Part shown: positions 6,255-14,110 of the stretch, one piece after another | Numbering within the stretch: position 1 is the stretch's first letter | Layout: each line of letters begins with the position of its first letter | Origin: Ga0074130 sp035565355 | GTDB taxonomy: Bacteria; Pseudomonadota; Gammaproteobacteria; Burkholderiales; Rhodocyclaceae | Assembly (NCBI GenBank): GCA_035565355.1 | Contig: DATMSM010000070.1 | Coordinates: forward strand, 1 to 28,610 | Length of the DNA stretch: 28,610 nucleotides | Reading direction: 5' to 3' | Position numbers and translations under genes: made by a program | The notes under the pieces: generated by a model | What the model was told of the DNA's origin: nothing | Databases searched by the model: none | What the model saw: the letters and a program-made list of their open reading frames with translations, nothing else

Positions 6255-7388
6255 TCAGCTGAACTGCAGCTTGTCGGCAAAAGCCAGCGCCTCGATCTGC
6301 GCGCTATTGCACTGCGCCGGCGTCAAGCCGAGCGCGGCGAGCTGGCGCTGCAGCTCGGCAACTGAACCGGTCTCCACTGTGCGGGCAAGCTCCAACAGCG
6401 GCGCGATGTCGCCGCTATGCTGGAGCAGGGCCTCGGTGATATTGCCCGGCAGTTGCAACTGCTCGAAGATCACCTCCATGCGCGTACCGAGCAGGATGTC
6501 GAGAATTGAAAAGGCGCCGGCGATGAAGATATTGTCGAGCTGGCTCTTGGGCAGCAGGTGCGCGCCCATCTGTTCCATGAAACGGCCACGGATGACCGCC
6601 GTCTGCATCAGCGCCGGCGCGCTGTGATCCTGGCTGGCATTGACCAGCAGCAGCGACAGCCAGCGATTGAGCTTGTCATAGCCCATGATGGTGACGGCAT
6701 GGCGGAAGGAGTTCACCTCATTCGACATGCCGAAACCGGCCGAGTTGATGTAGCGCAACAGCTTGAAGGCCAAGGTCACGTCCTTCTTCAGCGCCAGTTC
6801 GATTTCCGCCACTTCGGCATTGTTGCGCACGAGGTTGAGCAGATCGATGATGCGCGCGTGATTGGGATTGAGCTTGGCACTGGGCTCGCGCGGCGTCTGC
6901 AGGAAGAACCAGCCCACGGCGCCGGCATAGCCGTGCGCGATGGCCTCGGTAAAGGCCTGGCTGTCGGCCAGCCCCTTGGCCAGCGGCGAGGCGGGCGCTT
7001 CGTGCATGTCCGGCTGCGCATTGGCGTCGGACAGCAGGAAGCGGAAACTGGGCTTGAGCGGCAGCGGCAGACTGCTGTCGTAGTTGTCCAAGCAAAGGGG
7101 AATCTGGCGGCCGATCACATCGGCGATCAAGGCGGCCGTCGCCGCATCGTTGAGCCGGTCGGCGCGGATTTCGAGCATGACATTGCGCGGGGGCTGCCAG
7201 TACAGAAGCGCATTGGCCACGGCCGGATCGGCAAAGCTGATGAAGATGTCGCGCGCATCGGGCCAGTCTTCAGCCAGGCGCGCCAGCTCGGCCGCAGCGG
7301 CCTCGACCGAGGTCGCATGGACACGCAGCCGCGCTGCCGTGATGGTCTTGTGTCGGTTGAGAACCGGTTCCCGCTGTATGAGTACCAA
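6255..7388 (-). CDS. EAL-HDOD domain signalling protein (YuxH/CdgJ-like)
   Basis: Protein of 377 aa with the architecture of COG3434 signalling proteins. A degenerate EAL-like N-terminal half (residues about 3–150) opens with IQREPVLNRHKTI, where active cyclic-di-GMP phosphodiesterases have catalytic residues, including an EAL motif, that I do not find here. A C-terminal HDOD domain (about 175–375) contains LKKDVTLAFKLLRYINSAGFG and FRHAVTIMGYDKLNRWL. Relatives act in motility, c-di-GMP or stress signalling, not as enzymes. No ATG precedes the domain. The likely start is TTG 7388, with AGGGGGAAGG just upstream, itself part of a local G-rich repeat. It follows the reductase gene on the same strand with a 117-bp gap. 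Its target is unknown. Confidence 0.82.
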   Translation of the reverse strand: MVLIQREPVLNRHKTITAARLRVHATSVEAAAAELARLAEDWPDARDIFISFADPAVANALLYWQPPRNVMLEIRADRLNDAATAALIADVIGRQIPLCLDNYDSSLPLPLKPSFRFLLSDANAQPDMHEAPASPLAKGLADSQAFTEAIAHGYAGAVGWFFLQTPREPSAKLNPNHARIIDLLNLVRNNAEVAEIELALKKDVTLAFKLLRYINSAGFGMSNEVNSFRHAVTIMGYDKLNRWLSLLLVNASQDHSAPALMQTAVIRGRFMEQMGAHLLPKSQLDNIFIAGAFSILDILLGTRMEVIFEQLQLPGNITEALLQHSGDIAPLLELARTVETGSVAELQRQLAALGLTPAQCNSAQIEALAFADKLQFS

Positions 7389-7401
7389 ACCTTCCCCCTA
7401 G

Positions 7402-7421
7402 CCTCTCCCGACGGGAAGAGG
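7402..7421. repeat. Imperfect palindrome upstream of the HDOD gene
   Basis: CCTCTCCCGACGGGAAGAGG is an almost perfect palindrome with one bulged base. It sits beside a GGGGGAAGG tract (minus strand) that provides the ribosome-binding site for the TTG start at 7388. It resembles the C/G-rich palindromes at 667–687, 5456–5476 and 8535–8555. Confidence 0.45.
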
Positions 7422-7505
7422 TAACGGTCGTTTGCCATGCCCCGCATGGTCCATTTTGACGCTGTCTTGCCTGTGTGCTGCCGGCCCTCACTGCGGCCCG
7501 TGTAC

Positions 7506-8516
7506 CTATATTGCGAACGTAAAGGCATCTGCGAAAAAGTCATCGGCCGGCAGACCGTGTGCGCAGAAATCATCGCGGGCGGCATCAATCATGCCCGGCG
7601 CGCCGCAAGCATAAACCTGATACGGCGAGAAGTCTGCCAGATCTTCAAGTACCGCTTCATGCACCAGTCCCGTGCGGCCGCTCCACTCATCCTCGGGGCC
7701 GGGCTCCGACAGCACCGGGATGTATTCAAGGTGCGCATGCTCGCTTGCCCACTGTTGCGCCAACTCATGCATGTAAAGGCCGGCACGCGTGCGGGCACCC
7801 CAGTAAAGCTTGATCGGGCGCTGGATGTTGTTGTGGATGGCGTGTTCGACAATGGACTTGATCGGCGCAAAGCCGGTGCCGCCGGCCAGCAGGATGATGG
7901 GCTTGTCCGACTCCTCGCGCAGATGGAAGGTGCCGAGCGGCCCTTCGAAGCGCAGGATTTCCTTGACCTGCATCGCCTCGAAGACGTGGCTGGTGAATCT
8001 GCCGCCGGCTATCTTGCGCACATGTACCTGCAAAAAGCCGTCGTCGTGCGGTGCGTTGGCGATGGAAAAAGCACGCCGATCGCCGCCCTTGAGCATGAAC
8101 TCGATGTACTGCCCGGCGCGGAAGGCGAGGCGCTCGTTGACCGGCAGCTTGAGGCTGATCAGCATCACATCGTCGGCCAGCCGCTCCAGCGCTTGCACCC
8201 GGCAAGGCATGATGCGCACCGGATATTCGCTGCTGTCGGCCAGTTCGCGGCATTCGATGACCAGATCCGACTGCGCCGTGGCGCAGCACAAGAGGGCATA
8301 ACCTTCGCTGCGGGCATTGTCCGGCAGCGCACCCTTCTGTGAACGGCCGTGGTCTACCGAGCCTTCGAGTATCTTGGCCCGGCACGAGCCACAGGCGCCG
8401 TTGCGGCAGCCGTAAGGCAGTACAAAACCCGCATCCAGCGCCGCTTCAAGCAGGATTTCGCCGTCCCCAACCGTGTAGTTGTGGCCGCTCGGCTTCAAGG
8501 TGATCTGATACGTCAT
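7506..8516 (-). CDS. Ferredoxin-domain FAD/NAD(P)H oxidoreductase (CDP-6-deoxy-delta-3,4-glucoseen reductase-like)
   Basis: Protein of 336 aa with three modules. A plant-type [2Fe-2S] domain is at residues 1–90, with ligands C37, C42 and C45 (YGCRNGACGSC) and C77. An FAD domain at about 100–200 carries RAFSIAN. An NAD(P)H domain carries GGTGFAPIKSIVEHA, ending with CGAPGMID. This matches the reductases usually annotated ascD/rfbI-like in betaproteobacteria and also resembles oxygenase reductase components. It should pass electrons from NAD(P)H through FAD to the iron-sulphur centre and on to a partner protein. No sugar-nucleotide or oxygenase partner is adjacent, so the acceptor is unknown. 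ATG 8516 begins the ferredoxin fold; no strong ribosome-binding site is visible. Confidence 0.87.
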   Translation of the reverse strand: MTYQITLKPSGHNYTVGDGEILLEAALDAGFVLPYGCRNGACGSCRAKILEGSVDHGRSQKGALPDNARSEGYALLCCATAQSDLVIECRELADSSEYPVRIMPCRVQALERLADDVMLISLKLPVNERLAFRAGQYIEFMLKGGDRRAFSIANAPHDDGFLQVHVRKIAGGRFTSHVFEAMQVKEILRFEGPLGTFHLREESDKPIILLAGGTGFAPIKSIVEHAIHNNIQRPIKLYWGARTRAGLYMHELAQQWASEHAHLEYIPVLSEPGPEDEWSGRTGLVHEAVLEDLADFSPYQVYACGAPGMIDAARDDFCAHGLPADDFFADAFTFAI

Positions 8517-8534
8517 GAGATAATGCCAACATTA

Positions 8535-8555
8535 GGAAGGGGCTCGCCCCCTTCC
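8535..8555. repeat. GGAAGGGG/CCCCTTCC palindrome between divergent genes
   Basis: A perfect 8-bp stem with loop CTCGC lies in the 111-bp gap between the reductase and epimerase genes, which are transcribed away from each other. It belongs to the same C/G-rich palindrome type seen at 5456–5476. No clear promoter hexamers could be assigned in this gap. Confidence 0.5.
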
Positions 8556-8627
8556 TCCTTCGTATATTTGCGGAACCGGGCAAGTACATTCCCGGATACT
8601 CCTAACAGCGCGATCAGGCAGGCCTGA

Positions 8628-9689
8628 GTGCAAAGATTATTGATCATCGGTTGCGGGGATGTCGTGCGGCGGGCCTTACCCCGACTGCTGCGGCGCTATC
8701 GCGTCTATGCCCTGGTGCGCACGCTCGATCCGGCCTTGCGCCAGCTCGGCGTGACCCAGATTGTCGGCGACCTTGACCAGCCCGCTAGCCTGAAACGGCT
8801 GTCCGGTCTGGCCGACGTTCTCCTGCACAGCGCCCCGCCCGCCGATACAGATGTGGCAAGCGATACGCGCACCCAGCACCTGCTGGCAGCCCTGCAATCC
8901 GGGAAAAGTCTACCACGCTGCATTGTCTACATCAGCACCAGCGGGGTTTATGGCAATTGCGACGGCGCCGAAATCGACGAAACCCGCGTCCTGCATCCCG
9001 AAAGTGCGCGCGCCGCGCGCCGCGTGGCGGCCGAAACCCTGCTGCGCGAATTCGGCCGCCAGACGCGGACCCGGGTCAGCATCCTGCGTGCGCCCGGCAT
9101 TTATGCCGCCGACCGCTTGCCGCTGGAACGCATCAGGCGCGGTGATCCGGTCCTGAACGCCGCCGAAGACAGCTACAGCAATCACATCCATGCGGATGAC
9201 CTGGCCAACGCCATTGTCCTGGCCTTGACCCACGGCCGCAGCAACCGCGCCTATAACGCCAGCGACGACAGCGCAATGAAGATGGGGGACTGGTTCACCC
9301 GCCTGGCCGATGCCTTCGACCTGCCGGCGCCGCCGCGCGTGGATAGAGCCACGGCGGAGGAACAACTGTCGCCGGCACTGATGTCTTTCGTGCGCGAATC
9401 GCGCCGTCTCAGCAACGGGCGCATCAAGCGCGAGCTCGGCCTCAAACTCGCCTATCCGACCGTGGCAGAAGGCATTGCCGCCGCCACGCAAACGCCGCCC
9501 GAGCAGGCCCCTGCCGAAGCGGCGCCTCCGGCCCGAGCGAAAACCAAAGCCACCCGGGCCAAACCCGGCGCGGATGCAAAGAACGTGAGCAAGGGCGGCG
9601 TCAAGAAGAAGCCGGCCAAGAAAATCAAGCGCCAGCGCCGCGAGGAAATCCAGCTGCCGCTCTTCTTCGACCTGGCCCCCAGCCCATAG
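8628..9689 (+). CDS. NAD-dependent epimerase/dehydratase family protein with basic C-terminal tail
   Basis: Protein of 353 aa, extended short-chain dehydrogenase fold. The N-terminal nucleotide-binding strand is LLIIGCGDVVRRALP (residues 4–18). YISTSGVYGN near 106 supplies the active-site Ser/Tyr region. RAPGIYAADRLPLERI and NHIHADDLANAIVLAL are typical of sugar-nucleotide epimerase relatives. The usual YxxxK lysine is not obvious, so the true reaction is unclear. From about residue 287 the protein has an Ala/Pro then Lys-rich tail (GGVKKKPAKKIKRQRRE) ending in LPLFFDLAPSP, which is outside the fold. GTG 8628 is used, as no ATG precedes the fold. It opens a four-gene run, with 8 bp to the next gene. 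Confidence 0.83.
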   Translation: MQRLLIIGCGDVVRRALPRLLRRYRVYALVRTLDPALRQLGVTQIVGDLDQPASLKRLSGLADVLLHSAPPADTDVASDTRTQHLLAALQSGKSLPRCIVYISTSGVYGNCDGAEIDETRVLHPESARAARRVAAETLLREFGRQTRTRVSILRAPGIYAADRLPLERIRRGDPVLNAAEDSYSNHIHADDLANAIVLALTHGRSNRAYNASDDSAMKMGDWFTRLADAFDLPAPPRVDRATAEEQLSPALMSFVRESRRLSNGRIKRELGLKLAYPTVAEGIAAATQTPPEQAPAEAAPPARAKTKATRAKPGADAKNVSKGGVKKKPAKKIKRQRREEIQLPLFFDLAPSP

Positions 9690-9697
9690 GCCTACCC

Positions 9698-10114
9698 ATG
9701 CTCTGGATAAAAGCCTTACACATCATCTTCGTCGTCTGCTGGTTCGCGGCCTTGTTCTATCTGCCGCGCCTCTTCGTGAACCTCGCCATGCTCACGGCAG
9801 ACAGCACGGCCGAGCGCGAGCGCCTGCTGCTGATGGCAAAGAAGCTCTACCGCTTCGGCCATCCGCTGATGGGACTGTCCATCGTGTTCGGCGGCATCCT
9901 GTGGCTCTACTACGGCATCAGCGGCGGCTGGCTGCATGCCAAGCTCGTCCTGGTGGTCGGGCTCGTCATCTACTACCACTACTGCGGCAAGCTGCTGCGC
10001 GATTTCGTCGCCGGCCGCAATACCCGCAGCCATACCTGGTACCGCGTCTTCAACGAGGCGCCCGTGCTGGCGCTGTTCGCCATCGTCCTTCTGGCCGTGG
10101 TCAAACCTTTTTAA
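9698..10114 (+). CDS. hemJ: HemJ-like/UPF0093 (CopD-family) membrane protein, putative protoporphyrinogen IX oxidase
   Basis: Protein of 138 aa with about four transmembrane helices. The N-terminus, MLWIKALHIIFVVCWFAALFYLPRLFV, is a close match to the HemJ/UPF0093 pattern, including the conserved His8. WLHAKLVLVVGLVIYYHYCGKLLRDF and FNEAPVLALFAIVLLAVVKPF follow in family order. HemJ oxidises protoporphyrinogen IX to protoporphyrin IX in the inner membrane in bacteria that lack HemG/HemY. Whether this species has another such enzyme cannot be seen here, so the catalytic call is inferred. It lies 8 bp after the epimerase and 10 bp before the methyltransferase gene. Confidence 0.8.
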   Translation: MLWIKALHIIFVVCWFAALFYLPRLFVNLAMLTADSTAERERLLLMAKKLYRFGHPLMGLSIVFGGILWLYYGISGGWLHAKLVLVVGLVIYYHYCGKLLRDFVAGRNTRSHTWYRVFNEAPVLALFAIVLLAVVKPF

Positions 10115-10124
10115 GTGATGCATC

Positions 10125-11384
10125 TTGAGCGATTCTGAAAAGCCCCGCATGCGCGTCGTCCGCCGCGTGCCTTCCGGGACCCTGCAAAGCGGCGCCAAAG
10201 CCGAGGCACCGCCGCCCGCGTCGCGCAATGCCGGCGGCTGGACCATGTTCGCACCGGTGCCGCGCGGCCTTGAAGAGGCCCTCACCGAAGAGTTGCAGAA
10301 GTTCGGCGCCAAGCAGATCCACATCGTGCCCGGCGGCGTGCACTTCAACGGCACGCGCGAGACCTGCTATCTGGCCAACCTGCATTCGCGCCTGGCTACG
10401 CGCATCCTGCTGCGCGTGGCGCACGCCAGCTATCGCAACGAAGCCGATATTTACCAGATCGCCAGCGACGTCGACTGGTCCAAGCGTTTCGATGCTGGCC
10501 GCACCATGCGCGTCTATGTCACTGCCATCCGCGCGCCGATCAAGAGTCTGGAGTTCATCACACTGAAAGTGAAGGATGCCATTGTCGATCGTTTCCGCGT
10601 CGATACCGGTCAACGTCCCAGCATCAACACGGCCAACCCGGACGTGCGCATTCATCTGTTCCTGACCGCGACCGAAGCCACGCTCTACATCGACACCTCG
10701 GGCGAACCCCTGTGGCTGCGCGGACACAAGGTTGCCAAGGTCGAGGCGCCGCTGAAGGAGAACCTCGCCGCCGGCATTCTGCAGCTCACCGGCTGGAAGC
10801 CGGGCACCCCCTTGCTTGATCCCATGTGTGGCAGCGGCACCTTCCTGCTTGAGGCGGCGCAGCAAAGTTTGGGCGAAGCTGCCGGCCTGTCCCGCGATAG
10901 CGGCGATTTCGGCCTGGAACGCCTGCTCGGCTTCGACGCACCGCTGTGGAACACCCTGCGCGAAGAAGCCGCACAGATGCGCAGCAACCCGGACAGCCTG
11001 CCGATCTGGGGCAGCGACATCGATCCGGAAATCGTCGAGCGCGCTCAACAGAACCTGGCTCATGCCGGCGTGGACGATCTGGTCGAAGTCATGCAGAGCG
11101 ACATGCTGGAGCTCGAAGCACCGGCCGAGAGCGGCATTCTTGTCGCCAACCTGCCCTATGGCGAGCGCCTGGGCGAAGCTGACGAGCTGGCCGAGTTCTA
11201 TCCCAAGCTGGGCAACACCCTCAAGCAACACTTCCCCGGCTGGACCTGCTGGCTGCTGACGGCCGATGCGCGCCTGCCCAAGCTGATCGGTTTGAAGCCC
11301 AGCCGCAAGGTACCGCTCTTCAACGGTCCGCTCGAGTGCCGGCTGTACCGTTTCGACATCGTCGCGGGCAGCAACCGGAAATAG
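10125..11384 (+). CDS. rlmL: THUMP-domain class I SAM-dependent RNA methyltransferase (RlmL N-terminal-half type)
   Basis: Protein of up to 419 aa that corresponds to the N-terminal half of E. coli RlmL (702 aa), which methylates N2 of G2445 in 23S rRNA. It has an N-terminal ferredoxin-like/THUMP region (residues about 40–200). A Rossmann methyltransferase follows with LLDPMCGSGTFLLEAA as SAM motif I and NLPYGERL as the base-binding NPPY-type motif. The second methyltransferase half (RlmK) is absent, which is usual in many bacteria. The first 40 residues are basic and low complexity. TTG 10125, ATG 10149 and ATG 10245 are all possible starts and none has a convincing ribosome-binding site. 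The family is sure; the precise target base is inferred. Confidence 0.85.
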   Translation: MSDSEKPRMRVVRRVPSGTLQSGAKAEAPPPASRNAGGWTMFAPVPRGLEEALTEELQKFGAKQIHIVPGGVHFNGTRETCYLANLHSRLATRILLRVAHASYRNEADIYQIASDVDWSKRFDAGRTMRVYVTAIRAPIKSLEFITLKVKDAIVDRFRVDTGQRPSINTANPDVRIHLFLTATEATLYIDTSGEPLWLRGHKVAKVEAPLKENLAAGILQLTGWKPGTPLLDPMCGSGTFLLEAAQQSLGEAAGLSRDSGDFGLERLLGFDAPLWNTLREEAAQMRSNPDSLPIWGSDIDPEIVERAQQNLAHAGVDDLVEVMQSDMLELEAPAESGILVANLPYGERLGEADELAEFYPKLGNTLKQHFPGWTCWLLTADARLPKLIGLKPSRKVPLFNGPLECRLYRFDIVAGSNRK

Positions 11385-11385
11385 C

Positions 11386-12111
11386 GTGGAGTACGCGCTG
11401 ATCCTCGCCGTCGGCCTGCTCGCCGGCACGATCAGCGGCATTGTCGGCTTCGGCTCGTCCATCATGCTGATGCCGGTGCTGGTGCTCTGCTTCGGCCCGG
11501 TCGAGGCGGTGCCCATCATGGCGGTGGCGGCAACGATGGCGAACTTCTCGCGCATCGTGGTCTGGTGGCGCGAGGTCGACTGGCGCGCCTGTGCCGCCTA
11601 CTCAAGCACCGGCGTCATCGGCGCCGCCCTCGGTGCGCGCACCCTGATCGCCCTGCCGCAAACGCTGATCGAAGGCCTGCTCGGCGCCTTCTTCATCGCC
11701 ATGATTCCACTCCGCCACTGGCTGCTGAAGAAGCAGCTCAAGCTGGCCCGGCGCCATCTGGCGATGGCCGGTCTCGTCATCGGCTTTATCACCGGCATCG
11801 TCGTTTCAACCGGTCCGCTGAGCGTGCCGGTCTTTCTCGCCCACGGCCTGATCAAGGGCGCCTTCATTGCCACCGAGGCCGCCAGCTCGCTGGCGCTCTA
11901 CGGCGTCAAGCTCGTGGTCTTCCACGAATTCGGTGTGCTGCCGCTGCAGATCATGATCAAGGGCCTGATCACCGGCTCGACCCTGATGGTCGGCGCCTGG
12001 ATCGCCAAGCGCTTCGTCCTCAAGCTCAGCGCCGACCGCTTTCAGCTGATGATGGACGGCCTCATGCTCGCGTCCGGCAGCGTCATGCTGTGGGCGGCAT
12101 TGACGGCTTAG
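11386..12111 (+). CDS. TSUP-family (TauE/SafE) membrane transporter
   Basis: Protein of 241 aa, almost entirely hydrophobic. The N-terminal repeat LAVGLLAGTISGIVGFGSSIMLMPVLVL carries the glycine-rich pattern of the TauE/SafE/DUF81 family, and a related segment, LVIGFITGIVVSTGPLSVPVFLAHG, lies in the second half. Members export or import sulfite, sulfoacetate, taurine or other organosulfur anions. The substrate is not inferable here. GTG 11386 starts one base after the stop of the methyltransferase gene, so the two are probably co-transcribed. A 117-bp gap separates it from rsmB. Confidence 0.85.
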   Translation: MEYALILAVGLLAGTISGIVGFGSSIMLMPVLVLCFGPVEAVPIMAVAATMANFSRIVVWWREVDWRACAAYSSTGVIGAALGARTLIALPQTLIEGLLGAFFIAMIPLRHWLLKKQLKLARRHLAMAGLVIGFITGIVVSTGPLSVPVFLAHGLIKGAFIATEAASSLALYGVKLVVFHEFGVLPLQIMIKGLITGSTLMVGAWIAKRFVLKLSADRFQLMMDGLMLASGSVMLWAALTA

Positions 12112-12228
12112 CGTCCCGGCACGATGTGGCGCGCCGGTAACAAGGAATTTGTCCCGGCTATTGGGCGGGAACAGGCGCAGCTTTGCCGTTAAACTCGGGG
12201 TTCGATACTCCGCGTCCCTGCCTTTGCC

Positions 12229-13524
12229 GTGAAGCCTCAGAAAATCCTCCCCGATTCCCTCGCCTTCGCCCTACTGCGCACCGCCGAGGTTGTAACGGCA
12301 GTATCCGAGGGGCGTACGCTGGATGCCGCACTCGCCACTTGCTGGCAGAAGCACCAGCCCTTGCCGCCGCAGCGCGGCGCCATCCAGGACATGGCCTACG
12401 GCACGCTGCGCGCCTACGGTCGGGGCGACTTCATGCTGCGGCGCCTGCTGCGCTCATCGCTGACCGAGCCGCGCCTGCATGCGCTGTTGCTGGCGGCCTT
12501 GTATCGCATAGACAGCCGCAGCGAAGACAGACATACCACCGTCGATCAGGCCGTGACGGCCGCGGCCACGCTGGCGCACGGCAGGTTTCGCAACCTCGCC
12601 AATGCGGTGCTACGCAATGCCATCCGCCAGCGCCACGAGCTGCGCACCGAGCTGGCGGAGGATGAGGTCGCCCACTGGCAGCATCCGCAATGGTGGATCA
12701 CTGCCGTGCGCGAGGCCTATCCGCAATCCTGGCAGGCGGTACTAAGCGCCGCCAACCAGCACCCGCCCATGACCCTGCGCGTCAACCGCCGCCACGGCGA
12801 CGCCGCCGCCTATGTGGACAGGCTGGCACAAGCCGGCATCGCCGCACGGGCACTGGACGATACCGCCGTGTTGCTAGAGAAGCCCCAGCCGGTGGATGCG
12901 CTGCCGGGTTTCGCCGACGGCCATGCTTCGGTACAGGACTGGGGCGCGCAACGGGCGGCCCGGCTGCTGGATGCCCAGCCGGGCATGCGTGTGCTGGACG
13001 CCTGCGCGGCACCCGGCGGCAAGACAGCTCATCTGCTGGAACAGGCTGAGCTGGACCTCACCGCCGTGGAGCTCGATCCGCGCCGTGTGGCACGGATCGA
13101 AGACAACTTGCGGCGATTACAGCTCAAAGCCACGCTAAAAACCGCCGATTGCACGGATCTCGATAGCTGGTGGGACGGCCAGCCCTTTGCGCGCATCCTC
13201 GCCGATGTGCCTTGCTCCGCCTCGGGCGTGGTGCGCCGCCATCCCGATATCAAATGGCTGCGGCGCGCTGCCGATATTGGCGCATTTGCCACAAGCCAGC
13301 AGCGCATTCTCGATGCTTTATGGCGCACCCTGGCGCCGGGTGGCAAAATCCTCTACTGCACCTGTTCGATATTTCCGCAGGAAAACGGCGCGCAGGTGGC
13401 CGCCTTCGTTGGGCGTCATGACGATGCCATACGCGTGGACATCGACGGGCAACCCGAACTGCAACTGACACCCGACCCGGAACAGGATGGCTTTTACTAC
13501 GCTCTGCTGCAAAAACGCCCTTGA
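12229..13524 (+). CDS. rsmB: 16S rRNA (cytosine-967-C5)-methyltransferase RsmB
   Basis: Protein of 431 aa, E. coli RsmB (Sun/Fmu) length 429. It methylates C967 of 16S rRNA. An N-terminal NusB-like RNA-binding domain (residues about 1–150) contains AYGTLRAYGRGDFMLRRLL. The catalytic domain has SAM motif I LDACAAPGGKTAHLLE, motif IV ADVPCSASGVVRRHPDI with the release Cys, and motif VI LYCTCSIFPQEN with the nucleophilic Cys. GTG 12229 is used and no ATG lies nearby upstream. The usual neighbour fmt is absent upstream, replaced by the TSUP gene. The last 38 bases overlap the DUF4390 gene. Confidence 0.95.
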   Translation: MKPQKILPDSLAFALLRTAEVVTAVSEGRTLDAALATCWQKHQPLPPQRGAIQDMAYGTLRAYGRGDFMLRRLLRSSLTEPRLHALLLAALYRIDSRSEDRHTTVDQAVTAAATLAHGRFRNLANAVLRNAIRQRHELRTELAEDEVAHWQHPQWWITAVREAYPQSWQAVLSAANQHPPMTLRVNRRHGDAAAYVDRLAQAGIAARALDDTAVLLEKPQPVDALPGFADGHASVQDWGAQRAARLLDAQPGMRVLDACAAPGGKTAHLLEQAELDLTAVELDPRRVARIEDNLRRLQLKATLKTADCTDLDSWWDGQPFARILADVPCSASGVVRRHPDIKWLRRAADIGAFATSQQRILDALWRTLAPGGKILYCTCSIFPQENGAQVAAFVGRHDDAIRVDIDGQPELQLTPDPEQDGFYYALLQKRP

Positions 13525-14110
13525 GCGACTGACGCGGCTTTTCTGCGCGCTGCTCCTGGTCGTCTGCACCACGGCGGCGCTGGCTGGCAGCATCGAGCCC
13601 AAGCAGGGCACGCTTGCCACCGCCGAGGACGGCAGCACGGTGCTCAGCGCGGAATTCGTCATCGACCTCGGCCACCGCCTGGAAGAGGCAGTGGCACGCG
13701 GCGTGCCGCTCTATTTCACGCTGGAATTCGAGCTGACCCGCCCACGCTGGTGGTGGTCCAACGAAAATGTGGCGACCCGGACGACCCAGTACCGCCTGTC
13801 CTACACGGCGCTGACGCGCCAGTATCGGCTGACCACGGGCAATCTGCACCGCAATTTCACCTCGCTGGACGAGGCCTTGCGCGTGCTGTCGCGTTATTCC
13901 GAGCTGCCTGTCGCCGACAAAGGCGCGCTGAAGATGGGCGAGAGCTATGACGCCGCCCTGCGCCTCTCGCTCGACCGCAACCAGTTGCCCAAGCCATTGC
14001 AGGTGGATGCCATCGCCAACCGCGACTGGCAGGTTGAAACCCGCGTACTGCGCTGGCGCTACGTCCCTGCCCCCTACGCGGCGCCGGCGCCGGCCGAGAC
14101 CAAGCCGTGA
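13487..14110 (+). CDS. DUF4390 domain-containing exported protein
   Basis: Protein of 207 aa, function unknown. The N-terminus has a signal-like hydrophobic segment (LTRLFCALLLVVCTTAALAG, residues 15–34). The body shows the DUF4390 pattern, with LYFTLEFELTRPRWWWSNE, TQYRLSYTALTRQYRL and ALRVLSRYSELPV, and ends in an Ala/Pro tail. The family habitually lies between rsmB and ntrY in betaproteobacteria, which suggests a link to the NtrY membrane sensor, though no role is established. ATG 13487 is inside rsmB (38-bp overlap). No other normal start codon precedes the signal segment in frame. Its stop overlaps the ntrY start as GTGA. Confidence 0.85.
   Translation: MAFTTLCCKNALERLTRLFCALLLVVCTTAALAGSIEPKQGTLATAEDGSTVLSAEFVIDLGHRLEEAVARGVPLYFTLEFELTRPRWWWSNENVATRTTQYRLSYTALTRQYRLTTGNLHRNFTSLDEALRVLSRYSELPVADKGALKMGESYDAALRLSLDRNQLPKPLQVDAIANRDWQVETRVLRWRYVPAPYAAPAPAETKP

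Noticed and set aside
12196..12212. CGGGG-TTCGATA-CTCCG upstream of rsmB looks like a tRNA T-arm.
   Set aside because: No acceptor, D or anticodon arm can be found around it, so it is not a tRNA gene and a remnant is not supported.
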